Origin: Streptomyces sp. NBC_01210
Lineage (GTDB): Bacteria; Actinomycetota; Actinomycetes; Streptomycetales; Streptomycetaceae
Direction of reading: 5' to 3'
DNA length: 64,000 bases
Assembly (NCBI RefSeq): GCF_036010325.1
Contig: NZ_CP108549.1
Span: 8,184,001-8,248,000, forward strand
Shown here piece after piece: positions 43,122 through 52,651 of the stretch (position 1 is the stretch's first letter; each line of letters begins with the position of its first letter). The notes under the pieces were generated by a model that worked only from the letters and a program-made list of their open reading frames with translations, did not search any database and had not been told where the DNA came from. The translations under genes and the position numbers were made by a program.

Positions 43122-43814
43122 TCAGGCCGCCGCAGCGGCGAGAGTTGGCGCGCGATCGGCATGCGGACGGCTCGGGATCAGTCGCTCCGCCCCGCCTTGA
43201 GCGGCGGGAGTCTCGGCTTCCCTGAGCAGTTCGATCAGTGAGGTGCGGGCGCGGGCCACGCGTGAGCGGACGGTGCCGATCGGGCACCCTATGGTCGCGG
43301 CGGCATCTGCGTAGGGGAGCCCGAGGAGTTGGGTGAGTACGAACGCTTCGCGGCGTTCGGCCGGGAGGACCGCCAGGAGTTCGGCGAGCGCGATTCCGTC
43401 CTCGAAGCCGGGCAGGTCGCGTGGCTGTGCCCGTTCGGCGGCGGACTGCCAGTCGTCCCTGTCCGACACCTTGGGGCGGGCGGCGGTGTAGCGGAGGCTG
43501 TCCACGACGGTGCGCCGGGCGATGGAGAGCAGCCAGGTACGGGCGGAGGAGCGGCCCTCGAACCGGTGGAGGCTGCCGAGCGCGCGCAGAAACGTGTCCT
43601 GGGTGAGGTCGTCGGCTGCTTGGGGGTCGGCGCTGAGGTAGGCCACATAGCGCCAGACGTCGCGGTGCAGGGCGCGGACGAAGCGGTCCACGGCGTCGGG
43701 GGCGCCGTCGCGTGCGGCGAGCGCCAGGCGCGTCACCGGTTCGTCGGCACCGTGTGTGTGACGCGAGGGCCTTGCGTCGGCGGTGGCTCGGTGTTGGGGC
43801 AGGGCAGGGGTCAT
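43122..43814 (-). CDS. ECF-type sigma-70 family sigma factor
   Basis: A 230-residue sigma factor with regions 2 and 4 only. Region 2 reads DVWRYVAYLSADPQAADDLT and RFEGRSSARTWLLSIARRTV; region 4 reads LAVLPAERREAFVLTQLLGL, then IGCPIGTVRSRVARART. The N-terminus is extended and His-rich. ATG 43814 has AGAAGGAC upstream; a longer frame to 43934 lacks coding character. No anti-sigma gene of known type is adjacent, but the preceding gene encodes a membrane protein with a metal-binding-like loop, which may act as the sensor. Confidence 0.92.
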   Translation of the reverse strand: MTPALPQHRATADARPSRHTHGADEPVTRLALAARDGAPDAVDRFVRALHRDVWRYVAYLSADPQAADDLTQDTFLRALGSLHRFEGRSSARTWLLSIARRTVVDSLRYTAARPKVSDRDDWQSAAERAQPRDLPGFEDGIALAELLAVLPAERREAFVLTQLLGLPYADAAATIGCPIGTVRSRVARARTSLIELLREAETPAAQGGAERLIPSRPHADRAPTLAAAAA

Positions 43815-43951
43815 CGTCTGATGTCCTTCTGGAAATCCGGGAACCGGCACCGCGCGGTGGGGCGGGCCGGTGAGTCGTACGGCACTGCCGATGGGCGGCG
43901 CCGATGCCCGAGACGCGCGGTGGCACACCAGCACGTTCGGGAAACCAGCTG

Positions 43952-44698
43952 TCAGATGACAGCGGTCCCGGACGGTGGACCCCGTGAGGTGATGGCGTGG
44001 CTGAGCAGAAGCTGCCGCAGTGGGCGGGTCCTGCGGTCACGCCGGGCGCGGACGCGTGGCCGATGAGGTGGCGTGGGGAGACGGAACAGCGGGCGCAGCG
44101 GGGCGACGAGCCATCCGGCGACGGCGCGCAGGAGGCTGAAGGCGGCCTGTTCTCCGTACGCGAGCCAGAGGCCGCACAGGAGCGCGGCCAGCAGGTGGGC
44201 GCCAAGCATCCCTGCCGGAGACATGCCGACGATGTCGTGCCCGGCAGACATCGTCGTGCCGTCCGTCATGGCCATGGCTGTGGCGCCGGGGGGCGGCTGG
44301 TGAAGGTGGTGGCCGAGCCCGGCGTCGGTCATGACCCGCACGGCTTCGGAAGGAGGGACAGCGCCGGATTCCGTCGCCCTGCACAGCAGGTACCGGGCCC
44401 ACTGTTGGGCGAGTGAGGCACTGTCGGACACCGAAGGATGAACCGCTGCCTGAGCCAGTGAGAACCCGGTGTGCAGTGCCGCTTGGGCGGCGACAACTGT
44501 CGACGTGACGCTGAGAACGCTGCGTTGCCGGTCGGCGAGGATCCAGGCCGTCGCGGCTGTAGTGGCGAACCCGGCGGACATGGCCCACCAGGGGACCGCC
44601 ACCCCCGACATCAGGAGGTGGCCGAGTGCTGCGAGCAGCACGCAGGTGGCTGCGAACACCGCAGCCCGTACCGCGCGACAACATCGACCCGGAGTCAT
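43952..44698 (-). CDS. Membrane protein with Met/His-rich loop
   Basis: A 248-residue membrane protein with about five hydrophobic segments. Between the third and fourth is a loop rich in His and Met (GHHLHQPPPGATAMAMTDG, then TMSAGHDIVGMSPAGM), the kind of composition seen in copper-handling proteins. The C-terminus is Arg-rich and cytoplasmic. It precedes the sigma factor gene on the same strand by 137 bp and is probably co-transcribed. A copper-sensing or storage role with the sigma factor is inferred. Similar proteins occur beside ECF sigma genes in Streptomyces. Confidence 0.72.
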   Translation of the reverse strand: MTPGRCCRAVRAAVFAATCVLLAALGHLLMSGVAVPWWAMSAGFATTAATAWILADRQRSVLSVTSTVVAAQAALHTGFSLAQAAVHPSVSDSASLAQQWARYLLCRATESGAVPPSEAVRVMTDAGLGHHLHQPPPGATAMAMTDGTTMSAGHDIVGMSPAGMLGAHLLAALLCGLWLAYGEQAAFSLLRAVAGWLVAPLRPLFRLPTPPHRPRVRARRDRRTRPLRQLLLSHAITSRGPPSGTAVI

Positions 44699-44857
44699 GG
44701 CGAGTTCATCCTTGCATCCCCCTCGTGGTCACCATGCGTGGGTACGCAATGTTCCGGTGCCGACCTCACTCGGAGGCATGTGGCGCAGGCCACAACTGGC
44801 GTAGGGAACTTCAGCGTTGAGCGGGCCGACTCCTGACGTGGCCCGAGGGGAGTCCAG

Positions 44858-46084
44858 TTGGGTGGAACGGAGACATCGGTGGGGGCAGAGCAAGGGGCGC
44901 AGACGGCGTCAGCAGCAGGAACCGATGGTCGGTTGACGGCGCTGCTCACCTGCGCCATGGCGTTCTCAATGATGCAACTCTTCCTGCTCGGGGCGCTCGG
45001 CCCGCGCCTGGTGGACGAACTGGGTATCTCACCCACGGTGCTGGGCCTGACGACGACGATCGGCTTCGGGACAGCGGCGGTGCTGTCCCCGGCGGGCGGG
45101 CGGATCGTGGACCGGATCGGCCCGAGGCGCGCGCTCGTTGCGCTGCTGCTGGTGTCCGCCGCCGCGCTCGCGCTGATCGGTGCGGCGCCCGGTGCCGGGT
45201 TCCTCCTCGTGGCGGTTGCGCTGGGCGGTCTGCCTCAGGCCCTGGCCAACCCGGCGACCAACAAGGCGATTCTGGCCGGCGTTCCGCCGGTCCGGCGGGG
45301 CTCGGTGACCGGGATGAAGCAGTCGGGGGTGCAGCTGGGTGCGTTCGCGGCCGGGCTGCCCCTGACGGCGCTAGCCGCAGGCGTCGGCTGGCGTGGCGCG
45401 GTGTGGACCGCGGCCGGCACGGCGGTGGTGGCGGCCCTGTGGACGCTGCGTGCGCTGCCTGTCGATCCTCCGGTGAAGGGGGCGGGTTCTCGGTCGTCGC
45501 TGGTGCCGCGGGGAGCCATCGCCTGGCTGACGGTGTTCTCTCTGCTGCTGGGCTGCGGAATCGCATCGGTCAACACCTACTTGGCGCTGTTCGGCGCGCA
45601 GCGACTCGGCTTGGGGCCCACCGCGGCCGGCGCCCTCGTGGCGGTGCTGGGCGTGGCGGGGATCGCCGGCCGGGTGGGCTGGTCGAAGGCGGCCCGGCCG
45701 GGGCGCGCCGAATGGCTGCCGGGATGGCTCGCGGCCGGTGCGGTCGGAGCGGCTCTGCTCCTGGCGGCCGCGTTGCTCGTGCATCCGTTGGTGTGGATGG
45801 CGGCGGTGGCAGTGGGCGTGTTCGCCGTGTCGGGCAATGCCGTCTCCATGGTGCTGGTCATGCAGCGCGCCGCCCCCGGCCGGACCGGCCAGGACTCGGC
45901 GCTCGTCTCCGCCGGGTTCTTCGCCGGCTTCGCCGTAGGTCCGCCGGTCTTCGGCGTACTCGCGGAAGCCGGTCACTACGGGCCCGGCTGGCTGCTGGTC
46001 GCCGCGGAATTCGCGGCAGCCTGCGCAGTCGCGATGACCTGGGCGGTACGGGAGCGACGGCAGCGCACGGTGAGTCCGGCGTGA
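44858..46084 (+). CDS. MFS transporter
   Basis: A 408-residue major facilitator superfamily protein with twelve predicted helices. The loop 2-3 motif reads GGRIVDRIGPRRALV, close to the MFS consensus GxxxDRxGRR. The gene starts with TTG 44858, supported by GAGGGGAG 5 nt upstream. It overlaps the GH88 gene as GTGA, so the two are co-translated and the transporter may import the oligosaccharide cleaved by that hydrolase. Confidence 0.88.
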   Translation: MGGTETSVGAEQGAQTASAAGTDGRLTALLTCAMAFSMMQLFLLGALGPRLVDELGISPTVLGLTTTIGFGTAAVLSPAGGRIVDRIGPRRALVALLLVSAAALALIGAAPGAGFLLVAVALGGLPQALANPATNKAILAGVPPVRRGSVTGMKQSGVQLGAFAAGLPLTALAAGVGWRGAVWTAAGTAVVAALWTLRALPVDPPVKGAGSRSSLVPRGAIAWLTVFSLLLGCGIASVNTYLALFGAQRLGLGPTAAGALVAVLGVAGIAGRVGWSKAARPGRAEWLPGWLAAGAVGAALLLAAALLVHPLVWMAAVAVGVFAVSGNAVSMVLVMQRAAPGRTGQDSALVSAGFFAGFAVGPPVFGVLAEAGHYGPGWLLVAAEFAAACAVAMTWAVRERRQRTVSPA

Positions 46085-47154
46085 CCCCGGCCGACCGGGT
46101 CGAGCGCGCACTGGAGGACGTCCTCGACCGGGCCGCCGTCACCGCGGCCGAAGTCGGCCATCGCTTCCCCCTGTTCGCCGACCCGGACACGGGCCGCTGG
46201 GTGACCACCGGCCGTGGTTCGTGGACCGGTGGGTTCTGGGCCGGGCTGCTGTGGCTGCGGGCCCGGCACACCGGCGACGAGGCCGACCGGGCCCTCGCCT
46301 CCGCGTGCACGGCGCGGCTGGCCGGCTGGGTGGAGGCCGACACCGCCACCCGTGGTCTGATCCACTGGTACGGAACCGCTCTGGCCGTCGGTGATGCCGG
46401 TGCGGAAGAGCTGCGCAACCGAGCCGCCCGGGCCTGTCTGACCGCGCTGGACCCCGAACTCGGTCTGGTCCCCTGGGGATCTGCGTTCGGTGGACCCAGG
46501 TTGCTGGCCCGCGTGGACGGAGTCCCCGGCATGGTGCCGTTGCTCGCCACCGCGGGCCTCGAGGGCGCCGCGGCAGCCGCCTCCCACCTCCACCGGCATA
46601 TCGACCTGTGCGTCCGCGAGGGGTTGGCGCCGGCCCTGCGTTTCGAGGCGGACACGGGCTGGCAGGCATGCGACGATCCGCCGCCCGGCTGGAGCCGGGG
46701 GCGGGCATGGCTCTTGCTGGCAGTGGCCGACGCGTTGCACCGCCCCGGCGCCGCTGGGTGGAAGCCGGCCCGTTTGGAGGGCGTGGCAGCGCAGTTGGCC
46801 GCCCCGCGGACGGGGTCTGCCCGACGAATCGTTCCCCTGGCGGACGAGGCATGGCCCGACGGCCCGGTGGACACTTCGGCCGCCGCGATCACGGCGGTCG
46901 CGCTGCTGAAGCTCGCCCGCATCCCAGGACCCCGGGCGGCGGAATACTCCCACCGCGCCGTCGTGATCCTGGACCGGCTGGTCACCGCACATCTCACGGG
47001 GCGGGACGGGACCCGGCCGGCCGGCATGCTGCTGGACGGCTGCTACGACGTCGGGCGGGGTGCCGCCGTACGGCACGAACTGGTGTGGGGCGACTTCTTC
47101 TTGGCCCTCGGGCTCGCTGCCCTCACCGGACTGGTCGACGTCCGGGAGGTGTAG
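46081..47154 (+). CDS. GH88-family unsaturated glucuronyl hydrolase
   Basis: A 357-residue cytoplasmic (alpha/alpha)6-barrel hydrolase. GSWTGGFWAGLLWLRARHTG near residue 45 and SRGRAWLLLAVADAL, DTSAAAITAVALLKLAR and GCYDVGRG are typical of GH88. The family cleaves unsaturated uronic acid from oligosaccharides made by polysaccharide lyases. GTG 46081 overlaps the MFS stop. No lyase is in the window, so the polymer source is elsewhere. Confidence 0.88.
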   Translation: MTPADRVERALEDVLDRAAVTAAEVGHRFPLFADPDTGRWVTTGRGSWTGGFWAGLLWLRARHTGDEADRALASACTARLAGWVEADTATRGLIHWYGTALAVGDAGAEELRNRAARACLTALDPELGLVPWGSAFGGPRLLARVDGVPGMVPLLATAGLEGAAAAASHLHRHIDLCVREGLAPALRFEADTGWQACDDPPPGWSRGRAWLLLAVADALHRPGAAGWKPARLEGVAAQLAAPRTGSARRIVPLADEAWPDGPVDTSAAAITAVALLKLARIPGPRAAEYSHRAVVILDRLVTAHLTGRDGTRPAGMLLDGCYDVGRGAAVRHELVWGDFFLALGLAALTGLVDVREV

Positions 47155-47443
47155 CCGGACAGCCGGTTCACATGGCTTCGACGCCTGAGGTGTAACCCGG
47201 AGTCGACCGGCAGATCGCGATGCTGTGCCCGGCCTACGACATCCACGGGGCCGTCGTGCGGCCGTGTCGGTTCGGTCATGGGGTCCTCCCGCGATGACCT
47301 GTCCGGCGCGGGTCCGCGCTGAGTGCACTGCCCGGTGCGGGGGCCGACACCCGGTGCCGAGGCGCCCGGTACGGGATGCTCGGTGCGGACGGGGCCGCGG
47401 CCGGCAGCCCGGGGGTCGTACTGCGGGCACCTCAATTCCATTG
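47155..47443. other. Intergenic region, nothing firmly supported
   Basis: 289 bp between the GH88 gene and the acyl-CoA dehydrogenase, whose ends converge. A minus-strand ATG at 47279 has GGGAGGACCCC before it, but the frame continues into the GH88 gene without normal coding character. I see no clear hairpin. Confidence 0.3.
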
Positions 47444-48658
47444 TCATGGACGGCCGCCGCTTCGTCCGCCCGAGGAGGAGGTGCGCAGTACCCGCCGTGC
47501 GACGGACGTGATGTGCAGCTCGTCCGGGCCGTCGAGGATTCGGGCCGCACGGCCGGTACGGAAGAGCGCGGGCAGGGCTGTGTCGGGGCCGAGTCCGGCC
47601 GCGCCATGGATCTGGATGGCGGCGTCCGTCACCTGCTGAAGCATGCGGGCGGCGGCGACCTTGGCCAGGCCGACCTCCACATGCGCATCCAGCCCGCCGG
47701 CGATGAGTGCCACGGCCTCGTGGACCAGTGGGCGGGTGGTGCGCAGAGCGAGCAGCGACTCGAAGACATGCTGCTGAACCAGTTGATGGCCGGCGAGCGG
47801 ACCACGTGACCCGGCGCGGGTGTTGGCGCGCTCACACATCAGCTCGAAGGCCCGCTGGGCCTGACCGAGCCAGCGCAGGCAGCGCAGGGCCCGGCCCAGT
47901 TGGAGCCGTTCTCCGGCGATGGCGAGAGCCTTGCCGCGTTCGCCGATCAGATGGTCGCCGGGGACGGTGACATGGTCGAGTTCGATCTCCCATTGGCCGC
48001 CTGCACCGAGGACGGGCAGTTCGCGTACGACGCGGAATCCGGGGGAGTCGGTGGGGACCACGACGAGGGAGAGCCCCTCACGGTCGGAGGGCACTCCGTC
48101 GGTTCGGGCGAGCACCGTGACCAGGTCGGCGTCGGCGGCTCCGGAGGTGAACCACTTGCGGCCGCTGACGGCCCAACTCCCGTCCGCCTCCTGCACGGCG
48201 CGGGTACTGGTCATCAAGGGATCCGTGCCCTGGACCTCCCTTTCGGTCATCGCGAAACAGGTGCGGAGCTCCCCGGCCACCAGCCGTTCGAGGTACAGGT
48301 CGCCTATCCGGGCGCAGCCGTGGCGCTGCAGCATCAGCACGTCCAGCATCGGTGCGGAGCCCAGGGCGGCCGGCCCGTGGTCGCTCGCTCCCTCGGCCTC
48401 TGCCAGTTGGGCGTACTCCGACAGGTGCAGGCCCTGGCCGCCCAGATCTGCGGGCAACGGCAAGGCCCACAGACCCTGTTCCTTGGCCTGGGTCCGAAGG
48501 TCACGCAGGGTGGCTGCGGCGATCGGGCCTCCTGCGTCCAGTACGGGCTCGCACGGCATCACCCGGCTGCGTACGAACTCCGTCACCCGGGCCCCCAACT
48601 CGAATGTCCGGGGCGAACATTCCGGAAGTCCGACCGCCAATCGGCCTCGGCTCTGCAC
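47444..48658 (-). CDS. Acyl-CoA dehydrogenase
   Basis: A 404-residue FAD-dependent acyl-CoA dehydrogenase, which introduces an alpha,beta double bond in an acyl-CoA. Visible motifs: LPADLGGQGLHLSEY, FAMTEREVQGTDP (substrate-binding loop), GRKWFTSGAADADLVTVLAR, and the C-terminal IHGAAGLGPDTALPALFRTG with RAARILDGPDELH. The catalytic base cannot be fixed by eye. GTG 48658 is chosen because GGAGG lies 6 nt upstream. Divergent from the CoA-transferase/ligase operon. Confidence 0.9.
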   Translation of the reverse strand: MQSRGRLAVGLPECSPRTFELGARVTEFVRSRVMPCEPVLDAGGPIAAATLRDLRTQAKEQGLWALPLPADLGGQGLHLSEYAQLAEAEGASDHGPAALGSAPMLDVLMLQRHGCARIGDLYLERLVAGELRTCFAMTEREVQGTDPLMTSTRAVQEADGSWAVSGRKWFTSGAADADLVTVLARTDGVPSDREGLSLVVVPTDSPGFRVVRELPVLGAGGQWEIELDHVTVPGDHLIGERGKALAIAGERLQLGRALRCLRWLGQAQRAFELMCERANTRAGSRGPLAGHQLVQQHVFESLLALRTTRPLVHEAVALIAGGLDAHVEVGLAKVAAARMLQQVTDAAIQIHGAAGLGPDTALPALFRTGRAARILDGPDELHITSVARRVLRTSSSGGRSGGRP

Positions 48659-48693
48659 CACTTTCCTCCAGTCTGCGGGGAACCCATGGGAAC

Positions 48694-48708
48694 GACAGTC
48701 CGACTGTC
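48694..48708. promoter_or_regulatory. Inverted repeat in acyl-CoA gene divergent region
   Basis: GACAGT-CCG-ACTGTC, a perfect 6-bp inverted repeat, lies between the divergent acyl-CoA dehydrogenase and CoA-transferase genes, 36 bp and 95 bp from their starts. It suits a dimeric TetR/GntR-like regulator. Confidence 0.5.
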
Positions 48709-48802
48709 TCTCCGTGGAACTGGTCGGGCGTGAAGGCGCCCTGGTTCCCGCGTTCCGCACATCCCCATGCGTCGGCCACCGCCGCGCCAGGAGAGGAGAG
48801 GC

Positions 48803-50611
48803 ATGGCGTCACCAGCCACCACGCAGACGGTCCGGCCACTCGACGGGCTGCACCTCGACAGTTCCGGGCCGCCCGAGCTGACCGGCCTCGTAGCCGAGCA
48901 CCTGCGGCTCCTGGGAGCCCGGACGGAGCCTGAACCGGCCGCTTCGAACCATGTCCGTAGCGTCCCTGGCGCCCGTAACCCCCGGAGCGTGCAGATCGCG
49001 CTGACCGGTGACGGTTTCGGACCCCAGGAAGCCCGGGTGACCTGGGCGGATCCGTCGAGTGGGAGCGCCGACGAGGCCACCGTGCAGGCTGCCACCGGCA
49101 TCATGGCCGTGCACGGCCGACGCGAGGGAGAGCCGCGCGGTCTGGCTGTCGACTACGCCACCACCGCGGCGGCCGTACTCACCGTCCAAGGACTCCTGGC
49201 AGGGCTGTTGGGGCAGGCCCGCGGTGGACCGGCGGCACGGGTGGCCACGAGCGCCGACCGGGCCGGGCTGCTGTCCGTCTCCCAGTACCTTGCCGCGACA
49301 GGGGCCGACGAGGGCGAGGCGGCCGAACTCGCCGCAGGCGGACCGCCGTTCACCGCGGGCGACGGCACCCTCTTCGAATTGGAGACCCTGGACCCGGGTG
49401 CATGGGCTGCCTTCTGGCGGGCCCTGGATGCGCCCGCCGACGCGATACGGGCAGGCTGGCGGCCCTTCCAGTTCCGGTACGCCACGGCCTGCGCACCCTT
49501 CCCACAGGCACTGCACACGACCACGCGCGCCCAGTCCTGGCAGCGGATCCGGCAGGCGGCATCGGTCTCCGGCGCCGAGGTCTGCCCGCTGGGGACACTG
49601 GCTGCGCGTGCCGCCGAACACGACGGCGGCGCACCGTGGTCACTCACCTCTCACGCAGAGGGCCCTCGCCCCCCGGCTTCACTGCCCGCTCCCGTACGGC
49701 CGCTGGCGGGACTGACCGTGCTGGAGGCCGGCCGCCGTATCCAGGCCCCGCTCGCCGCACACCTCCTGGGACGGCTCGGCGCGGACGTGATCCGTATAGA
49801 GCCGCCGGGCGGTGACCCGCTGCGCGGGATGCCCCCCGCCTGTTCCGGCATCTCCGCCCGGTGGCTCGCGCTCAACCGGGGCAAGGAGGCCGTCGAAGTG
49901 GACATCACGTCTTCGCAGGGCCGGCGTCGACTGCGGGATCTGGCTGCCGGTGCCGATGTCTTCCTGCACAACTGGGCCCCCGGGAAGGCCGCTCAACTCG
50001 GCCTCGACCGGGACGATCTGGCCGAGGCCAATCCTGTACTGGTGTACGCGTACACCAGCGGCTGGGCCGAACGTCTCCCGGGCGCTCCGATGGGTACGGA
50101 CTTCATGGTCCAGGCCCGCACCGGAGTCGGGGAAGCCGTACGCCCCGCGGACGAGCCGCCCGCGCCGTCCCTGATGACCCTGCTCGACGTCATGGGCGGA
50201 CTCCTCGGTACCGAGGCCGTGCTCGCCGGACTGCTGCTGCGCGAGCGCACCGGCCAAGGCGTCCGCGTGGACTCCTCACTGCTGGGCGCGGCCGATGTCC
50301 TCACCGCCCCCGCCCTGCGCCGGGCCGCGACCGGCGGAAGCGCGAGACGGCCGGCCGGGTTCCGCCGCCCCCTGCGTACCGCGGACGGCTGGATAGCCCC
50401 CGCCGATGCCTGCGCGGCCGCAGCCGGTGCATACGACCTGCGCGATCTGCATACCGACGAGGCCCTGACCCAGCTGCGTGAGCACGGCTTGACCGCAACC
50501 GCGGTCACCACCGATCTCGCCGACCTGCACCACGATCCGCGCTTCGCCGGCTCGATCAGCCGCGACACGCACGGTGCCCCCGCCGTTCCCGACCCCTGGA
50601 GCTTCGCGTGA
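48803..50611 (+). CDS. CaiB/BaiF family (type III) CoA-transferase, two-domain
   Basis: A 602-residue protein made of two CaiB-like halves. The C-terminal half is well conserved: LAGLTVLEAGRRIQAPLAAH, LLGRLGADVIRIEPPGGDPL, LNRGKEAVEVDI, MTLLDVMGGLLGTEAVLAGL and RERTGQGVRVDSSLL. The N-terminal half is divergent (ATGIMAVHGRR, LAVDYATTAAAVLTVQGLLA) and probably structural. It moves CoA between acyl groups. ATG 48803 follows AGGAGAGGAGAGGC. Overlaps the ligase gene as GTGA. Confidence 0.87.
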   Translation: MASPATTQTVRPLDGLHLDSSGPPELTGLVAEHLRLLGARTEPEPAASNHVRSVPGARNPRSVQIALTGDGFGPQEARVTWADPSSGSADEATVQAATGIMAVHGRREGEPRGLAVDYATTAAAVLTVQGLLAGLLGQARGGPAARVATSADRAGLLSVSQYLAATGADEGEAAELAAGGPPFTAGDGTLFELETLDPGAWAAFWRALDAPADAIRAGWRPFQFRYATACAPFPQALHTTTRAQSWQRIRQAASVSGAEVCPLGTLAARAAEHDGGAPWSLTSHAEGPRPPASLPAPVRPLAGLTVLEAGRRIQAPLAAHLLGRLGADVIRIEPPGGDPLRGMPPACSGISARWLALNRGKEAVEVDITSSQGRRRLRDLAAGADVFLHNWAPGKAAQLGLDRDDLAEANPVLVYAYTSGWAERLPGAPMGTDFMVQARTGVGEAVRPADEPPAPSLMTLLDVMGGLLGTEAVLAGLLLRERTGQGVRVDSSLLGAADVLTAPALRRAATGGSARRPAGFRRPLRTADGWIAPADACAAAAGAYDLRDLHTDEALTQLREHGLTATAVTTDLADLHHDPRFAGSISRDTHGAPAVPDPWSFA

Positions 50612-52290
50612 CCGTCGCACTGCACGACCTGCTGCCCGCCGACCTCCGCCGCTCCTGGGTGATCGACGGCACCTGCCCCGACCTCGATCTCTACAGCCTC
50701 TTCCGGGCCCGCCAGATCGCGGACCTCCACCGCACCGCCCTCCTCGATGCCAAGGGCAAACTCTGCTACACCGCCCTCGACCGCAAGGTGCGATGTCTCG
50801 CCACCGGCCTCAGAGACCTCGGCATAAGCCCAGGAGATGTGGTCGGCGTCCAACTACCCAACGGACGCAACGCCGTTGTCGCCGATCTCGCCCTGGCCGC
50901 CCTCGGCGCCGTGGCGCTGCCCTTTCCGGTCGGCCGCGGCAGCCTGGAGGCCGAGTGTTTGCTGCGCCGCGCGGAGGCCGTCGCGGTCATCGCCGCGGTT
51001 GAGCACCGAGGCAACCATCACGCCGCCGACCTGAACACTCTGGCCCCGGCGCTGCCCGCACTGCGGCACGTTATCGCCGCCGGACCCGGCAACGCTCCAG
51101 AAGGAACGGTTCCGCTCGCGCAGTTGCTGCGATCCGACCCGAGTGCGTTCGTCCCCGCCCGGCCGGATCCGGACAGCGCCGCCCGCATCCTCGTCTCGTC
51201 CGGCTCCGAGGCAGAGCCGAAGATGGTCGTCTACTCCCACAACGCGCTCGCGGGCGGGCGCGGCAACTTCCTCGCCTCGCTGATGCCCGAACAGACACCG
51301 CCGCGCTGCCTGTTCCTGGTGCCGCTCGCCTCGGCCTTCGGCTCCAACGGCACCGCGGTCACTCTCGCCCGGCACGGCGGGACGCTCATTCTCCTCGATC
51401 ACTTCACCCCGGAAGCCGCGATCGCCGCGGTTCGCGAACACGAGCCCACGCACATCCTGGGCGTGCCCACCATGGTGCGCATGATGCTCGACCGGCTCGA
51501 CAGCACGGGCGAGAAACTGCCCGCCCCCACGGCCCTGATCCTCGGTGGCTCGGCCCTGGACGGGACCACGGCGGAGCACGCCGCCCGCGCGTTCGGCTGC
51601 CCGGTCGTCAACCTCTACGGCTCGGCCGACGGGGTCAACTGCCACACCGGGCTGGGCAGCGAAACCCCGGCCGCTGACGGGCAAGGTGTTGTCGCGGGCC
51701 GTCCCGATCCTCGCGTCGCCGACATCCGCATCGCCGACACCGAGACCCAGGAACAGCTGCCGGACGGCGCGATCGGAGAGATCATCGCGCGAGGCCCGAT
51801 GACCCCCATGTGCTACGTGGCCTCCCCGGACCTGGATGCCCGCTATCGCACCCGCGAAGGCTGGGTCCGCACCGGAGACCTCGGACTCCTCGACAAGGAC
51901 GGCACTCTTCACATCGTCGGACGCCTCAAGGACATCGTCATCCGCGGCGGCGCCAACATCAGTCCTGCCGAAGTCGAACGGGAACTGGCCGCCCACCCCC
52001 ACGTACGCGACGTGGTGTGTGTCGGCGTCCCCGACGAGGTGATGGGGGAGCGGCTGGCGGCATGTGTGGTGTCCCGCACCACCGATTCCCCGACGCTCGA
52101 GTCACTGTGTGCGCACCTGACGGAACGGGGGCTCGAGCAGCGCAAGCACCCCGAGCGCCTCCTGGTGGTGGAGGAACTTCCCCTGACTCCGGCAGGCAAG
52201 CCCGACCGAGCAGGGCTGCGTCGGCGCCTGACCGACAACCTGCCGCCGGAGCGGGACCTCGCTGCGGTTCCGCTCGCTCAGGCAGGCTGA
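50608..52290 (+). CDS. AMP-forming acyl-CoA ligase
   Basis: A 560-residue ANL-superfamily enzyme that activates a carboxylic acid with ATP and CoA. The A3 loop is VSSGSEAEPKMVVYSH, followed by LGVPTMVRMMLDRLD, the A5-like NLYGSADGVNCHTGLG, VRTGDLGLLDKDGTLHIVGR (A7-A8), KDIVIRGGANISPAEVE and the A10 Lys in LTPAGKPDR. Together with the CoA-transferase and divergent dehydrogenase it forms an acid activation and beta-oxidation-type module. The substrate is not identifiable; carnitine-like, steroid side-chain or aromatic acids are candidates. Confidence 0.9.
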   Translation: MTVALHDLLPADLRRSWVIDGTCPDLDLYSLFRARQIADLHRTALLDAKGKLCYTALDRKVRCLATGLRDLGISPGDVVGVQLPNGRNAVVADLALAALGAVALPFPVGRGSLEAECLLRRAEAVAVIAAVEHRGNHHAADLNTLAPALPALRHVIAAGPGNAPEGTVPLAQLLRSDPSAFVPARPDPDSAARILVSSGSEAEPKMVVYSHNALAGGRGNFLASLMPEQTPPRCLFLVPLASAFGSNGTAVTLARHGGTLILLDHFTPEAAIAAVREHEPTHILGVPTMVRMMLDRLDSTGEKLPAPTALILGGSALDGTTAEHAARAFGCPVVNLYGSADGVNCHTGLGSETPAADGQGVVAGRPDPRVADIRIADTETQEQLPDGAIGEIIARGPMTPMCYVASPDLDARYRTREGWVRTGDLGLLDKDGTLHIVGRLKDIVIRGGANISPAEVERELAAHPHVRDVVCVGVPDEVMGERLAACVVSRTTDSPTLESLCAHLTERGLEQRKHPERLLVVEELPLTPAGKPDRAGLRRRLTDNLPPERDLAAVPLAQAG

Positions 52291-52298
52291 CGGAGGGA

Positions 52299-52379
52299 CC
52301 GGAGAGCGGTGCCGCACCGCTCTCCGGACCCGATGCCTGACGAGTAGCGGGAGGGAACGCGTGGTGCGTGCCTCCCGCT
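52299..52379. terminator. Tandem terminator hairpins
   Basis: CCGGAGAGCGGTG-CCG-CACCGCTCTCCGG (52299-52327) is a perfect 13-bp stem 8 bp after the ligase stop. A second stem pairs AGCGGGAGG (52346-52354) with CCTCCCGCT (52371-52379). Confidence 0.85.
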
Positions 52380-52384
52380 CTTCG

Positions 52385-52651
52385 CTACGTTGCCCGGCCC
52401 CGTCGAACGAGTCCGAACGCCACGTCCGCGACGAGGAACCCGAGCAGGGTGACCCCCAGGACCGGCAGCGCCCAGCCCAGAGCGGCGACGGCCGGTATGC
52501 CCAGGATCAGCGCGGGCAGCGGCAGTTGGCGCCAGACGCCGCGGGCCGGGGCCTTGCCGAGTACTGCCCTGCGGTCGTCGCGCGTCGGGCGACGCTGCCA
52601 CCGCTGCGCATGCCTCATCGGCGCCAGTGCACATCCGGCGCGATGGAACGG
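52385..52651 (-). pseudogene. PepSY transmembrane protein C-terminal relic
   Basis: A minus-strand frame with the typical end of PepSY-associated TM proteins: AQRWQRRPTRDDRRA, then two hydrophobic segments LPALILGIPAVAALGWALP and LGVTLLGFLVADVAFGL. Full-length proteins have about 400 to 500 residues with four or more helices; here an in-frame TAG cuts the upstream part and no start with a ribosome-binding site is visible. ATG 52618 could give a 77-residue product. A decayed gene is more likely. Confidence 0.6.

Noticed and set aside
47043..47279. Minus-strand ORF after a good ribosome-binding site at 47279
   Set aside because: The frame runs into the GH88 gene with Arg/Ser-rich shadow-like sequence and no homology signal.
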